This document shows positions 21,886 through 34,022 of a stretch of DNA of 64,000 nucleotides, one piece after another. The stretch comes from Lithodes maja (taxonomy: Eukaryota; Arthropoda; Malacostraca; Decapoda; Lithodidae), in contig JBAKBP010013149.1 of NCBI GenBank assembly GCA_037953745.1, forward strand, positions 1-64,000. The letters are read 5' to 3'. The notes under the pieces are model-generated. The model did not search any database, had not been told where the DNA came from, and worked only from the letters and a program-made list of their open reading frames with translations. Each line of letters opens with the position of its first letter. The first letter of the stretch is position 1. Position numbers and translations under genes: made by a program.

Positions 21886-24707
21886 GTTGACAAGATGTTG
21901 TAAACCACATTCCAAGTGAATCATATTGCTGTTGATTTCCTTTTGATTTTTTCAAACTCCCTTTTCTCATAAGTTGCATTTTGTATTGCACTTCAAATTA
22001 TAAGTAAATTGGTTAAACATGATGTGATATATGAAGGTTGAGATTTCCCCCCCACACTGATATACAATATACTTTACCGAGTCAGTTAAAAAATCACACC
22101 TAATCACTATATGTTCTCCCCCCCCCCCCCCCCCCGCCCCTTCTCTTTCTCTCCACAGGGAATTCTGCAACAAGACCACAGCCCACGGGTTCAGCCATAT
22201 AGTTAAGAAAGAACAGCCTCTCATCATGCGCCTCTTTTGGCTCACAGTTACCATGACCGGGTAAGTTACTATATAAATAGTCTCGTGAACCTGCGCAATG
22301 TGTGGTGGAGTGGTCTTGCTACTGGACTGGTAATCTTAAGGTCCCTGATTCATATCCCGATGTGTCAATGAAAAGATATTAATGGGATGGAAATTGTGCT
22401 GTACTTTGTTTCAGCGCATCACCACAAAGCCCACTGACACGCAATAAAAACACCCTCGCCATTTGGAATAAGACCTCCTGACTGCACCATGTTGAGCGGT
22501 TGAATCTATATAGTCTATGTCCGGAGGTAGAGTTGGAACATAGGGGGTGGCGTGAGATCCATACTAGCCTTCAATGGCGAATGCCCCATGGAGTGTACTG
22601 AACAAGCTCTATGCCCTTGGTGTTCCGTCTCACTCAGACGTTAATGACGACCTGCAATGTCAATCTTGTGGCTCAGCAGCATTCCAGGGTATATTTGATT
22701 GCTTGTCTCACCTTTCCTATATTCATGTAATATCATGTCTGCGCGAAGGTTCATTAGCCCAAAGGTAATTACTAGGCTATTTATTCCATGATTATATATA
22801 CAGTATATATATCTTCCGCAGAGCCTCTTCTGGTTAACCTTTATATTGTAGCAAAAAGTTTGATATTGGATGCCGAACTAAAATTACCTGGATGTGCTAT
22901 CGCTATCAGTGAATGTTTGCAGAGCCTGGTGGGGAGATAAGCATTGGCCGGATGCAGTTTTTGTTATGCAACCAGGTTAAGTGAGTTTGTTCATTTAGCA
23001 ACAATATATAAGAGCTGCCCAAACTTGGAGGGACTATAAACCAGGAAGTATTCGGAGGATAAGCGACGATAACAAGAGGCAACATTTAACCCTTTCACTA
23101 CGATCAGGGTCCCTCAACCCTGACTACGTTAACCCATATTTTTTTACTATTTATTTTGGTTAACTTTAGACGATGTTATGCAATTTAAAAAAGACCAATG
23201 TTATGTAGTTGGTTAATTAAGAAAATACTTGCTTCTTTGAGTCCTAGAGGTTGATTATTAAACTAGCAGGTCATTGTCCTGTTGCCATCTTTGACAAAGT
23301 TATTGCAGCCAGTCATTTTGTTAATTATGAAAACATGGAAATCGAGCATAGTGTAAGCGAACTTTTGTGAAGTTCTATCTGGGGTCAATTAATTGTCTCT
23401 CATGTATGTATATGTATGCATGTATATAATTACCATATTCAGGTTAAACGTAAAGCATCACTTTCTCAGTTTTATATCAAACTAAATATGAACATTTACT
23501 CAGTCTAAACTCTAAATGCTAAATAAATAACATGATATCCTGTCTGCCCTCCTTCCTACCTACCTAATCAGATACATTTTAGTGCACCCTACAAATATAA
23601 TATAACTAAATGATAAAACTTCACCTCCTCAGTCTGATTCTACTATTCTCCGCCTGCTACGACGTGACCTTCTCAGAGCTGGTGTATCGCCGGACCTCTA
23701 CCGAAGTCATATACCACGATCTGCAGAAACAGGGCATCAAGGTCCCTCACATGACCATCTGCAGCCTGGCAGGGTTCTGGAAGTCCAAGATAGAATGTGA
23801 GTGTAGGGTATCCAGCCCTTAACCCCTTCTGTATCAGCGAAGGAAGTCTTTTAAATTGTATTGCAGCGATAGTTTAGACGATTGTGTACAGCTTAAGAAG
23901 GATCAGTGGTAATAAAAGAGGTTAAGTAAGATAGTTCGAAGCCTTAAAATTGCTAGAAATCCTTCCTAATCTGAATAAAACCGCCTAGTAGTAGTCAGAA
24001 TAGAATAACACGGATACCCATGGTACAAAAGTGGTTAATCTCTTATTATCCTATCTACTGTTGGGTGGATTTTTGTTTGTCTGTCTGTCTGGCTACCCGT
24101 TCTTTCTGCCTGTCTTTCTATCCAATGAATTAATAGTTCATTCCTTGTCCAAAACGTCATACCTTGCTCATACTCAGGAAAACTAGACTATCTTAAGTTT
24201 CAATACACAGTCCATCAATCTCCATCATTAACCCTTTATCCCTCAGACTACAACATCAAGCTACAAGATCATCACCTTCTTAGTTCCTTATATACTGGCT
24301 GTCAATTTACCGGTCTATATCTTCTGTATGTGCATCATTTACCATCTAACTTAACAAACTTCCAACCCCTTTATCCCTCAGACTACATCATCAGGCTACA
24401 AAATTATCCCTTGCTTAGTCTCCAATCTACTGTCTGCCTGTCTGTCAATGTACTAGTCTATATCTCCTGTATCTCCATCATTAACCATATAACTTAACAA
24501 ACCTCTAACCCCTTCATCCCCCTCAGACTACAACATGAGCACCTCCCTGGCGTCCTATCTGTTACTGGCTGTGCGAGGGGTGGAGGTGATCAGCCCTTAC
24601 TTCATTACCGATCCCAAGCGGTACAAGGCGCTCAACGGGGACCTCAACAAGTACCTCAGCGACAACAACCTCACTCTCACCGAACTCGTTAATTTGCTGT
24701 CGCCGGA
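21020..24707 (+). CDS. DEG/ENaC (amiloride-sensitive sodium channel family) subunit, first four coding exons
   Basis: Exons inferred from splice sites and phase: 21020-21774 (donor GTAGGT), 22159-22260 (donor GTAAGT), 23633-23796 (donor GTGAGT) and 24527-24707 (donor GTAAGT). All junctions keep one frame. The start has an in-frame stop 9 bp upstream. Exon 1 encodes a 250-residue Lys/Glu/Ser-rich cytosolic N-terminus with degenerate EPNPIK-like repeats. Exon 2 gives FCNKTTAHGF with the His-Gly gating motif of the family, then the start of TM1. Exon 3 completes TM1 and encodes VPHMTIC, equivalent to the post-TM1 P..TIC motif. Exon 4 begins the extracellular domain. These channels are trimeric cation channels of the plasma membrane. 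The cysteine-rich loop and TM2 were not found, so the gene continues beyond large introns or is truncated. Introns hold a TA repeat and small elements. Confidence 0.85.
21826..21882. repeat. (TA)n microsatellite in intron 1 of the channel gene
   Basis: About 57 bp of TA repeats shortly after the exon 1 donor. A poly-C run lies at about 22119-22135, just before the exon 2 acceptor. Confidence 0.95.
22305..22445 (+). mobile_element. Probable tRNA-derived SINE in intron 2
   Basis: TGTGGTGGAGTGGTCTTGCT resembles an A box and TGATTCATATCCCG a decayed B box, spaced as in a tRNA. An unrelated body follows, ending near GCAATAAAAA. Decayed. Confidence 0.4.
23088..23160. repeat. Fragment of a TTAACCC-ended small element in intron 2
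   Basis: TTTAACCCTTTCACTACGAT and the nearby CTGACTACGTTAACCC form inverted ends; ACTTTAGACGATGTTATGC just downstream is a family C landmark. Boundaries uncertain. Confidence 0.35.
23819..24038. mobile_element. Palindromic small element, family C, in intron 3
   Basis: Starts TTAACCCCTTCTGTATCAG and ends GTACAAAAGTGGTTAA. Family landmarks: GTTTAGACGATTGTGTA, CTTAAGAAGGATCAGTGG, AAGATAGTTCGAAGCC and AATCCTTCCTAATCTGAAT. The two halves are near reverse complements, so the element is a fold-back. Confidence 0.6.
24225..24526 (+). repeat. Tandemly repeated 3' splice-site region of channel intron 3 (3 acceptors)
   Basis: CTTTATCCCTCAGACTACAACATC (AG at 24245-24246), CTTTATCCCTCAGACTACATCATC (24380-24381) and CTTCATCCCCCTCAGACTACAACATG (24525-24526) are tandem copies spaced 135 and 145 bp. 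The last is followed by the conserved exon 4 coding sequence. The two upstream copies have the same acceptor and exon start, and the frame after the first acceptor appears open for about 230 bp. They may be decoys or alternative acceptors. Confidence 0.7.
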
Positions 24708-24829
24708 GTAAGTGGAGGGGGTAATGGATAATTAGATAGATTGAAGATAATTTGATAGATGGTTGGATAGATAGATAGAGGGACAGATGCAAGCACTGAT
24801 GATGAACATGAGAACACATGGAACTCAGA

Positions 24830-24880
24830 GACCACAACCTTACCCTCACTGAACTCATCAATTTGCTACCAGGGAACTTT
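24830..24880 (+). pseudogene. Partial duplicate of the end of channel exon 4
   Basis: ACCTTACCCTCACTGAACTCATCAATTTGCT repeats, with changes, the end of exon 4 (CCTCACTCTCACCGAACTCGTTAATTTGCT). It lacks the GTAAGT donor, having TACCAGGGAAC instead. A short tRNA-like stretch follows on the minus strand. Confidence 0.6.
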
Positions 24881-24925
24881 GGGTTGAGAGCCGAACACGC
24901 TAACCCTTGTGCCACAGGTCACACA

Positions 24926-25630
24926 TAGGGTTATGGACTCTCACATTAAAACTATATCAATATCTATGAATAAGACAAAGCTACAGATCTTCAAGACACT
25001 GCATGTGCTCCCTGTCTGGTGTATAGTTTCAACTCCTTTGTTGCCAAATAACCTGCAGAATAAGTAGCTGCTATATTTTCACCGTAACTCAATATTTGAA
25101 TACAAAATAAACTTCTACAAGTATACAGAAAGAATATAGGCACCAAGGGAAATAGAGACAGTCTCTTGATAAACACCATTTAAGAGGAACATTTTATTGA
25201 CAACGTAACCTTCATATAGCTTCTTAATGCAGTTTAATTATTGACCTGATAAAGATATATACTAATTTGTTTCAATATACTGCTCCTCCACACATGGTAT
25301 TTATACAATATCAATATCTGACTTCCATATAACACCCAATGCATTTATTATATGGCTTCATATACAGGAGAGGAAACTATTAACATATTTCATTCCACAA
25401 CAGATGTGAGGACCTCATACTTGGCTGCTTCAGTCCATCATCGCGAACCAATGCGTGAGTACAATAATGGAAAGTTTACACTGTTAAAAATACTAACTAT
25501 TAACGGTCGTAGGCCAGGCAGCAGTATTGCCAACATAATATCATACATTCAACGGTCACACACATGGCTAACTGAAATGCTGGGTGCGAAGGGAATTTAA
25601 GCCTCCCTAAAACTCCCCAGGTTTTGAGAT
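24926..25630. other. Unassigned sequence downstream of exon 4
   Basis: No further channel exon recognised. AACACCATTTAAGAGGAACA near 25172 recurs, changed, near 31213 and in reverse near 33075, so it marks a dispersed repeat. Confidence 0.4.
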
Positions 25631-25711
25631 GCCTGGCGCGGGGTTCGAACTCTGGATAGCGACCTCAGTAGGTTAACCAGACCCGCGCACTAACCCACTA
25701 TACTACCACGG
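25631..25711 (-). mobile_element. tRNA-derived SINE head or tRNA pseudogene
   Basis: On the minus strand CCGTGGTAGTATAGTGGGTT is A-box-like and GAGTTCGAACCCC is a B box, about 81 bp in all. CCGTGGT at the start and GCGCCAGGC at the end do not form a full acceptor stem. Confidence 0.5.
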
Positions 25712-25851
25712 ATATACTTTACACTATCCCAGACGTCAACTCGGGTAGTACAGTATTGGTGTTGCGGGATTTTTGCGGGTACAGGGCATTACACTAACCA
25801 TCAACATTACTAGTCCTTTACTGTCTTATTACCTTAATATAGAGGCATAAT

Positions 25852-26010
25852 GTGAATCATATGTTTAGAACAGCTGTGTTGATCCAAGGGGGATCAACTG
25901 AAGATCCGCCACCCCGGGCTAGATCGTGTGATTAATTCCCCCCCCCCCCCCCCCAACCCTTCAGTTGATCCCCCTTGGATCAACACAGCTGTTCTAAACA
26001 TATGATTCAC
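25852..26010. repeat. Perfect 52-bp inverted repeat with poly-C-containing loop
   Basis: 25852-25903 is the exact reverse complement of 25959-26010, with a 55-bp spacer that includes a run of about 17 C. As RNA or cruciform DNA it would form a perfect long hairpin. Possibly a MITE, but no target duplication could be fixed. 26011-26538 after it shows only AT-rich DNA and a TA run at 26225-26260. Confidence 0.9.
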
Positions 26011-26538
26011 AGGATGTAACTTAACCGTACCTTACCTTGTGTTATGCTATGTTATTTTAGGTTAGATTAGGCTATGCAATATCCACTGTCATAATAATGG
26101 TTATCTGAATAATGTTAGGTAAGGCTATGCTCAAGAAAGAACAGGAAACAAACCCGCCATACAGACAAACACACAACACACTTCGCAAACATTTGCCACA
26201 GAATTTGCAGCACTCGTCAATCATAGTATATATATATATAATATATATATATATATATACAGCAGGAATAGAAGGTTATGTTGGTTATGTTAGATTAGTT
26301 TAGATTATATGCAATTTCCATTGTAATAATGAAGGTAATATAAATAATGTAGTTTTTGATCATGATATACCGGTAGTATATTTGTATTCAATGTTGTGGG
26401 GAGAATTTTCAGACGAGGGCGGCTGGGGGGAAGGATCGTCATGTAACCGCGACTGTTGGGGAGGGGGTGGGGGAGGTTCTTCAGTTGGGTACTTTGGGAA
26501 GAGGGAAGGATACCTGCGTATGATCTTTTCAATTAGGC

Positions 26539-26760
26539 CTAGTAGCTAGTCCAGTGGCCCTCTCGTTCAATCACCTCCTGTAATCGATTTGGCATCCATG
26601 ACACAATATTATGCAGAAGGCGTGGGTTACCCCTCAGGGTTTCCCACTCCACCTTGGTGTGTTGGAGCAGTTGTTCCCGGTTCCTCTCCCGATTTGGTTC
26701 CCAGGAATTGACCATACTAGCCCACATATTTAATCACTGAATGGCTAGCATGGAAGTGTT
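26539..26760 (-). pseudogene. Tc1/mariner-like transposase remnant, C-terminus
   Basis: The minus strand encodes about 62 residues with the pattern typical of the end of Tc1-like transposases: NREQLLQHTKVEWETL, then SWMPNRLQEVIEREG and a terminal aromatic residue. In intact relatives this follows the last catalytic Asp/Glu and the NPIE motif. Here an in-frame stop lies just upstream and the DDE core is missing. The copy is dead and no inverted ends were found. Confidence 0.7.
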
Positions 26761-26884
26761 ATGATACACTCAAGCAAACACGCACTAAGGCTATACCTCC
26801 TTCATTACCTTGCTCATACAACCACTCTACCCCGCTTCTCTCTCTCTCTCTCTCTCTGAAAGATAAATAGATCCAGTATGCAAT

Positions 26885-27191
26885 CATATGCCAACTTGGC
26901 ATATACAGTATATTAGAGTATATCGATATAACTGCTCCGTGAACATTGTATTTAGCTTAGGAAGGGTCTTACATAATCACACGGTAATTGACGGTAGTTT
27001 TATTGTAAAGTATTCAATCCACGCGGTTCCTCAATTTCAATTAAATCAACTGTGTGTAGTCTATGTAGAATAATATTAAAGGTAGTCTTCTGATATAGCA
27101 GGATCAAGAACACCTTAATACTAGGTGATGAGACATTGACCACGAAGAACTCTTCAATGAGAGTGCTATAAAAACATCGATAATATTTTAC

Positions 27192-27226
<35 letters not shown>

Positions 27227-27796
27227 GGAAATATAAACATGCAAATAGTCAAAGCAAGGAGAGGAGTTAGTTAGCATAAAGGTGTCATACTACACGAAAA
27301 CAAGCACACCAAAAATAAAACCAGTTTATATGAAATTGAAACATCATATCTATCAAACAAAAAAATAGATACAGCCTTAGAAATACACATGTGTCAGTAC
27401 TATCATAATTACCTTTGAAACACTAAGTAACTGATTTGTAAACTCTCAATACTCACATCGTCAAGTAATGACGATAATGTACGAGGTATTTTGTGTAATC
27501 AACATTGTATGCTTTCTCTCTCTCTCCCTCTCACTCTCTCTCTCTCTCTGATATATAAATATGCAAATAGTTAAGGTAGGGGGCAGAGTTAGCTAGCATA
27601 ACGGTGTTATACTACATGGATATCAAACACACTCATCAAAATAATATTAGCTTATATGAAAAACAATGCTCATGTCTATTAATAAAAAATGTAGATTCAG
27701 CTCTAGAATATTAACGTTATTACTGAAATATATATTCCTTGCAACACTCAAACTAACTGATTTGTGACCTGTGTCCGTATCGTATCAAGTAACCAA

Positions 27797-27858
<62 letters not shown>

Positions 27859-27869
27859 CAGTATTCGTT

Positions 27870-27914
<45 letters not shown>

Positions 27915-28260
27915 AAATATAAATAAACATGCAGTCCTATGCCAACTTGGAATATATATTAGAGTATATCGTTCTAACTGCTCCGTGAACATTGTATTTA
28001 GCTTAGGAAGGGTCTTACATAATCACACGGTAATTGACGGTAGTTTGATTGTAAAGTATTTAATCCACGCGGTTCCTCAATTTCAATGAAATCAACTGTG
28101 TGTAGTCTATGTAGAATAATATTAAAGGTAGTCTTCTGATATAGCAGGATCAAGGACACCTTCTTAATACTAGGTGATGAGACATTGACCACGAACAACT
28201 CTTCTATGGGAGTGCTATAAAAATAATCGATATTATTTCACGTCTCTCTCTCTCTCTCTG
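26885..28260. repeat. Segmental duplication with period about 1.05 kb
   Basis: The segment from TGCCAACTTGG at about 26889 to the CT run near 27190-27222 is repeated from 27940 to 28258 with few changes (CTGCTCCGTGAACATTGTAT, CACACGGTAATTGACGG and GATGAGACATTGACCACGAA are shared). Between them a shorter motif (AAATATGCAAATAGTTAAGG) recurs at 27230, 27552 and 28263, each next to a CT run. TA (27799-27855) and CT (27872-27902) runs are embedded. No gene. Confidence 0.85.
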
Positions 28261-28658
28261 ATATATAAATATGCAAATAGTTAAGGTAGGGGGCGGAGTT
28301 AGCTAGCATAACGGTGTTATACTACACGGATATCAAACACACTCATCAAAATAATATTAGTTTAGATGGAGCACAATGAGAAAGGGAAAAGGGAAACGAA
28401 GAAAGAAGGAAGGTAAGGAGAGAATATGGAAGGAGGTAGGGTAAAGGTTAATCTATAGTCGTATCGGTCTTCACACCTCATTAATGCGATAGTCCGAGGC
28501 GGCGGTGACAGATCTACATATTTCTCAGAGAGAGACGGGCAAAAGGGTGGAAAGGGACTTATGGCCGGGACTGTACATAAGAACCTAATATTCAGTAAGA
28601 ATTTCCAAAGGTATTATTTACGGTCTTTTAGTGTCAATTTTACGGATATTATTAACAG

Positions 28659-28832
28659 ATTTTTTTTCTTCTTGCCAGACACTTTAATTCCTGAGAGCCA
28701 TGAACATTAGGCGTTTGTCACGAATCGAATCGCTTGGTCAAGTTGTTGGGTTTGATATCTACCAATAACATTTTGACAGTGAGGACTCGGTCCTTTGGTC
28801 AGCAGCTGATGCTCTACTGACTATGCCACGGC
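28659..28832 (-). mobile_element. tRNA-derived SINE with A-rich tail
   Basis: On the minus strand CCGTGGCATAGTCAGTAGAGC is A-box-like and GACCGAGTCCTC a decayed B box; the body ends TGTCTGGCAAGAAG followed by an A run (28659-28675). The 3' part, GTGTCTGGCAAGAAG, is also SINE-like. Confidence 0.5.
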
Positions 28833-29496
28833 ATTTTTTGTGGAAATTTATGGAAAGTCCAAAAGCCTGAGTCACACGAGGGAATTGGATCGGCCCATAG
28901 GTCTTCTTGCTGATGCCCCCACTGCCTGGCTCACCCAAGGCCTTGACCTGGGTGACATAGTCAAGGACCTTAAACATACGTGATATTATCCTACGCAAGT
29001 AAGAGCGACGATTCCCATTGGCCGCTAGAGGTGCTACCGTCGTGGCGAGCCCAGGCGAGAACACAAAAATAATGCTGAGTGGCCTGTCCTCCTATAGTCA
29101 AACTCAACTGAAATGAGCTCCAAGGAGGTCAAGGTCGCCCTATGCGGTGTTGCCACATGTCGACCAAAACAAACCTTTTAGAAAACGGGAAACCAAGGAA
29201 AACCACATTTAGAAGGGAGAATTGAAATAAATGTAAAAGACGTTTTTATGTCTGGAAAGGTTATTGGTATTCTTGTATAAAAGTTACAGAAACGAAATAA
29301 TAGGTAGGCTATATTTGTATATACCTATTTACATTGTACAGCATCTCCCTTGCCTGGCTATGAAGATGAGAGTAACTTTTCCGAGTTTTTCCTTCCATGG
29401 TGGTCGCGCTATGAATGAGGGTTAGTGACCGTCTGACCTGGATGATGTTGTTGTCGTAGTTTGAGGCCATTTAAAGCGTTGCCATTACTCGTATCC

Positions 29497-29549
<53 letters not shown>

Positions 29550-30711
29550 GATGGGATTACATTGAGCTATATTGCATTTTGGAGATTGTGTATGTATGTG
29601 TGTGTTTGTGTGTGTATCTGTAGGGGTGTGTGTGAGTGCGTGCATAGCCAACAGAACCGCATTGACATTACTTGGCAACGTCGCATATCCTACCATTCCT
29701 TAAATCTATTTATAGCTGTCCCCAGAAAAATGGCAGCATGTTCTAAATAGCGTGCCATATGTTGTATAAATTCCTTCTATATATCCTTAAAATGATATGT
29801 TTCTTAACACCACATAACCTTTAAAAATTGTAATATAATATATATAGTCATAAAAGCTAAAATTAATTTGTTAATAGCCTGAAAAACTAACATTTGTTGT
29901 TAAAGCTTTGAATATTTGACAACACCGCACAGGGCGAGGGACTCCACCTTGTAGCTCATTTCATAGGAGGATGACTATAGTAATATAAGTCGGGGCTACA
30001 CCTGGATTGTTGTCAGCTTTGAGGTATAAAAAGACTTCTGGTATGTGAGGTCTCTCTTGGGAGCTAGTGGCAGCTATCTGGGTGTCGGCTACGTCATGTT
30101 GGGGTGACTTCCGGGTTACTAGGGGGAGTCACAGTATGGGTAGACATACTCTTGTGCCTTCATTGTTCCAGTATCATGATGGCGTCTATTCTGGCTTGTG
30201 CTGTTGTTGTTGATTGCAGTCTTTCTAGCGTGCATAATAAAAACAACACAAACAAAGCAACCAACAGTAGATAATGTGCAGAAGGGGGCCGCTTGGGGAA
30301 ATTATGAGGAAAGGGTGGCGGTGGTGGTGGTGGTGGTGGTGGGGGGGGGGAGGAGTCCAGGGTCTGAGGGCTAGGGGGGAGGGTAATAAAAGAAAAATAG
30401 TGGAAGAAAAGTAAGTGGGTATAGCGGAAAGAACAACATATACAATAACAACACCAATAACACACGACAACAGAAACGACAACAACATCGCAATCACCAC
30501 CGACAAAACAATGCCAATAACCTCAACAACTGCAACAACAGCAATAACATCATCAATCACAATAAGGCAGAAAACAAAAGCGGTGTGGAGGTATCAAGGA
30601 CATCTAAATATCTTACCTGATCTTATAGCTTCCCCAGAACCCTACCTACCACTAACCCAACCAAGCTACAGGGAGGGGTGCGCAGAGTTCGGTTACCCGT
30701 CTAGGCCTCCA
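28833..30711. other. Intergenic with low-complexity tracts
   Basis: No gene recognised. A CT run (29500-29546), a GT-rich stretch (29587-29640), a GGT/G run (30315-30352) and CAA-rich DNA (30425-30570) account for the long ORFs. Confidence 0.5.
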
Positions 30712-31150
<439 letters not shown>

Positions 31151-31328
31151 CTGTGTAACTGCCACGCTACATTACACCCGGCCTACCCTAAACCCTTCCT
31201 ATCACAACACCGATCTCATTATAAACACCATTTGAGGAGGAGCACTTTATTGGCGCTTAACTTCTTCAGGTCCAAACTCAGACAATTACACAGGGAACTT
31301 TTCCTACATTGTACAGTACACAACTAAC

Positions 31329-31543
31329 CAACCCCTCCAGTACCGGTTCCTTCCTTTTAACTTTTCCCTGGTTACTATTAGAAGATTTTATTCAGTTTAA
31401 AATGAACTTCCATCAATTAACAGGCTTTGAACTATCTCCCCTAACCATTTTTACTACCACAAAATCCTTCGTGTACTGCGCAAAATCGTTTAAATATAGC
31501 AACAATAAAATCAAATAGACGTCGCCGGTACAGAAAGGGTTAA
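31329..31543. mobile_element. Palindromic small element, family C
   Basis: CCCCTCCAGTACCGGTTCC to GACGTCGCCGGTACAGAAAGGGTTAA. It contains TACTATTAGAAGATTTTATTCAG and AATCGTTTAAATATAGC. It shares the TTAA at 31540-31543 with the next copy. Confidence 0.65.
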
Positions 31544-31754
31544 CGCTTCCAGTACCGGATACATATATTTTATTTTATTTCAGCTACATTTAGACGATTT
31601 TATGAAGCTTAGGAAGGATCTATGGTAGCTAAAAGGATGAATTGAGATAGTCGGTAGCCTTTTAATTGGTAGACGTCCTTCCCGAGCTGAATAGAATCGT
31701 CTAATAGTTGTCAGCATACAACGAAAAGGACGTCACCGGTACTGAATGGGATAA
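31540..31754. mobile_element. Palindromic small element, family C (second, abutting copy)
   Basis: TTAACGCTTCCAGTACCGG to GACGTCACCGGTACTGAATGGGATAA. The halves are near reverse complements, centred on AGATAGTCGGTAGCC. It begins in the TTAA that ends the preceding copy. Confidence 0.7.
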
Positions 31755-31906
31755 CGCTTAACTGTGACACAAATAATACACATAACAAATATTTCAATCT
31801 ATTCCATGTTATAATATGAACAGATAAACCAACTAACACTCTTTATGGGTACCATTTTGTGTTACAGTTAAGCATTATATTTCTTACAGTGTATAGCTTG
31901 TGTATC

Positions 31907-32264
31907 TTAAGGGGAGGTGGGGCATATTTCTGGTCCCCCTTCTTCCTCATGCTTAGCCTCATTAGTTTTCAGATTGTATGACGTTCGGCTCATTAGTTTG
32001 GCGATTTTAAGACCTTTCGCCCCATTTCTTTGACAATATTTTCGTGTCATTTAGGTGTCGATGACTTTCCTGGCGAGCCATAGCGAGCCTGAAACTTAAT
32101 AGCAATATCGAAAAATGTACAAATTTATCTTTGAAGGAAGGTCTTGGAGTTTTTGTTATCTTTTTTTATTTTGTATTAAAGCTTGATGGAGGTCTAGGGG
32201 GAAACTAAAACAAAATACACAACTATATGTAAATGAACCAATAAATACTCCCATCCCCCCTTAA
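31907..32264 (+). mobile_element. TTAA-flanked small element, family T
   Basis: TTAAGGGGAGGTGGGGC at the left, CCCATCCCCCCTTAA at the right. Family landmarks are in the same order as in 7512-7885. Confidence 0.75.
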
Positions 32265-33986
32265 CCTATCTATCTATCTATCTATCTATTACCACTTCCC
32301 TCTCGTACACTCTCTTAGTAATTCTCTTGCTTCTCATACGTTCCACATCTTAACTTGGCGGGACATTATCATACCCTCATGTGGATTATTAATTGGTATG
32401 TATCAATAGTGCACTAGTTTCATATACTGCCATTATGTATTGGGAGATTAATTTCTAAACTGGTGTGGGGGGGGGGGGGGAGGAACATTTTTTGCCAGCA
32501 ACAGATAACGTTCAAACTACGTGCACGATACCTACGTCGTGTCGTAGTACTCATAATCCACTTTTTCTGGTGTGACCGTAGTTTTCTGCAACAGCTAAAT
32601 ACAATACAATTTCAGCTCGGTAGCTCAACATATTCGGTAACATTGCCAGGCTGCCAGTTTGCTTGTCAAAACAAAGTGTGAATCGGATCTTCCGATATTC
32701 CTATATATCTACTGTACTGTACATTATAAAGATACCAATTGTCAAACAATTAAAGTCCCAAATTAATATGGTTCTACCTACAGTCAACCATGGGTTCATC
32801 AGGGTAGCTGAATTAGTTATCATGTGGCACAGGTCTTTTGAAGCATAATACTTATTTAAACACCAAATGTCAGCTCAGTATCTCATACATAAGTCGTCAT
32901 TTTGATCTACATTCCACCTCTGATCCTCGCCATTAATAATGATAAAATAACATAACATAATTTAAATAAGGTCAACTATAAAAACACATTTGATCGTTAA
33001 TACGACAAACAAAAATAAAGCACCCTGTATAATATTCACCTGAAAAGGCTATAAACAAATTAAGTAAAGACAGTGCTCTTCCTCAAATGGTGATTTTATA
33101 TCAGTATTATAATATATAATTTATTGTTTATCAGTTGGATTTTATATTTACAGAGAGAACGTGAAAAGAGAAACCAAAAATAAGAAAAGTGACAAATGTG
33201 AGTGGAGAAAAATACGAAAGGCAAAAGAGTATAACAAGAAGAAAGGAAGTGAAAGAAGTGATAAGAGAAAATGATAGGAGGGAATTGGGGGAGAAGTGAA
33301 GAACAGAAGAAGCAAAAACAAACGTTAGACGTGAATGGATAGATGAGGATAATAGAGACAAAGTAGAAAAGTGAACACAGTAAATGAAAGATACGGTAAA
33401 TGAGAGAGAAAATTAAGTCAGGCAGGTAGCATCTAGAATCCTCATAGAAAGAGATAAATGTCTATTAACACTGCACAAGAGAAATTTAAAAAAAAACATT
33501 GAAAATAAAGCACTTGCAATTATTAACTTCATCTCATAAAGACTCATATGCCACGCTTCCACAGCAGTATTTCTTTGCGATCTCGTGTGGGATAAAGACC
33601 TTCAAAGTTTGTTAACATTTAAGTTAATTGAAACTTCAAGGACTGTCATTACTATCATTTGTTCCCTCTGCTTCGCCCATCCTTTGCTTCAATTAAAAAA
33701 GGCGATGTCAGACGAGAGCTTTTTCCGTCAATTTTCGATAAGCAAGTTTTTGTTCATATTAGTTTTTGGTATTTTCGCATTGGTATCGACAGCTAGACTG
33801 AATCAAAATGATGTTTAAGAGACGGAAATAATACTCCAACTTTAATTAAGAAGATGCAAGTCCACAATTAGCCTACCTGACAAAATTGCCGGAAAATCTC
33901 TCGTGTGCCACCGGGCTTAGACCCCCACAGCGACACCATATCATATAATCTATTTTTGAGTCTTGCACGTGTTCCCGTACCTCCAC
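32265..33986. other. Intergenic, AT-rich
   Basis: CTAT microsatellite near 32265-32290, a G run near 32466-32480. Otherwise no feature that I can support. Confidence 0.45.

Positions 33987-34022
<36 letters not shown>

Noticed and set aside
25352..25600. 82-aa ORF as a further channel exon
   Set aside because: No cysteine pattern or other DEG/ENaC motif, and it begins at an ordinary ATG without acceptor support.
13757..25711. Functional tRNA genes at 13757, 16519 and 25631
   Set aside because: A and B boxes are present but no acceptor stem could be paired and the similarity continues into SINE-like bodies; treated as SINE heads.
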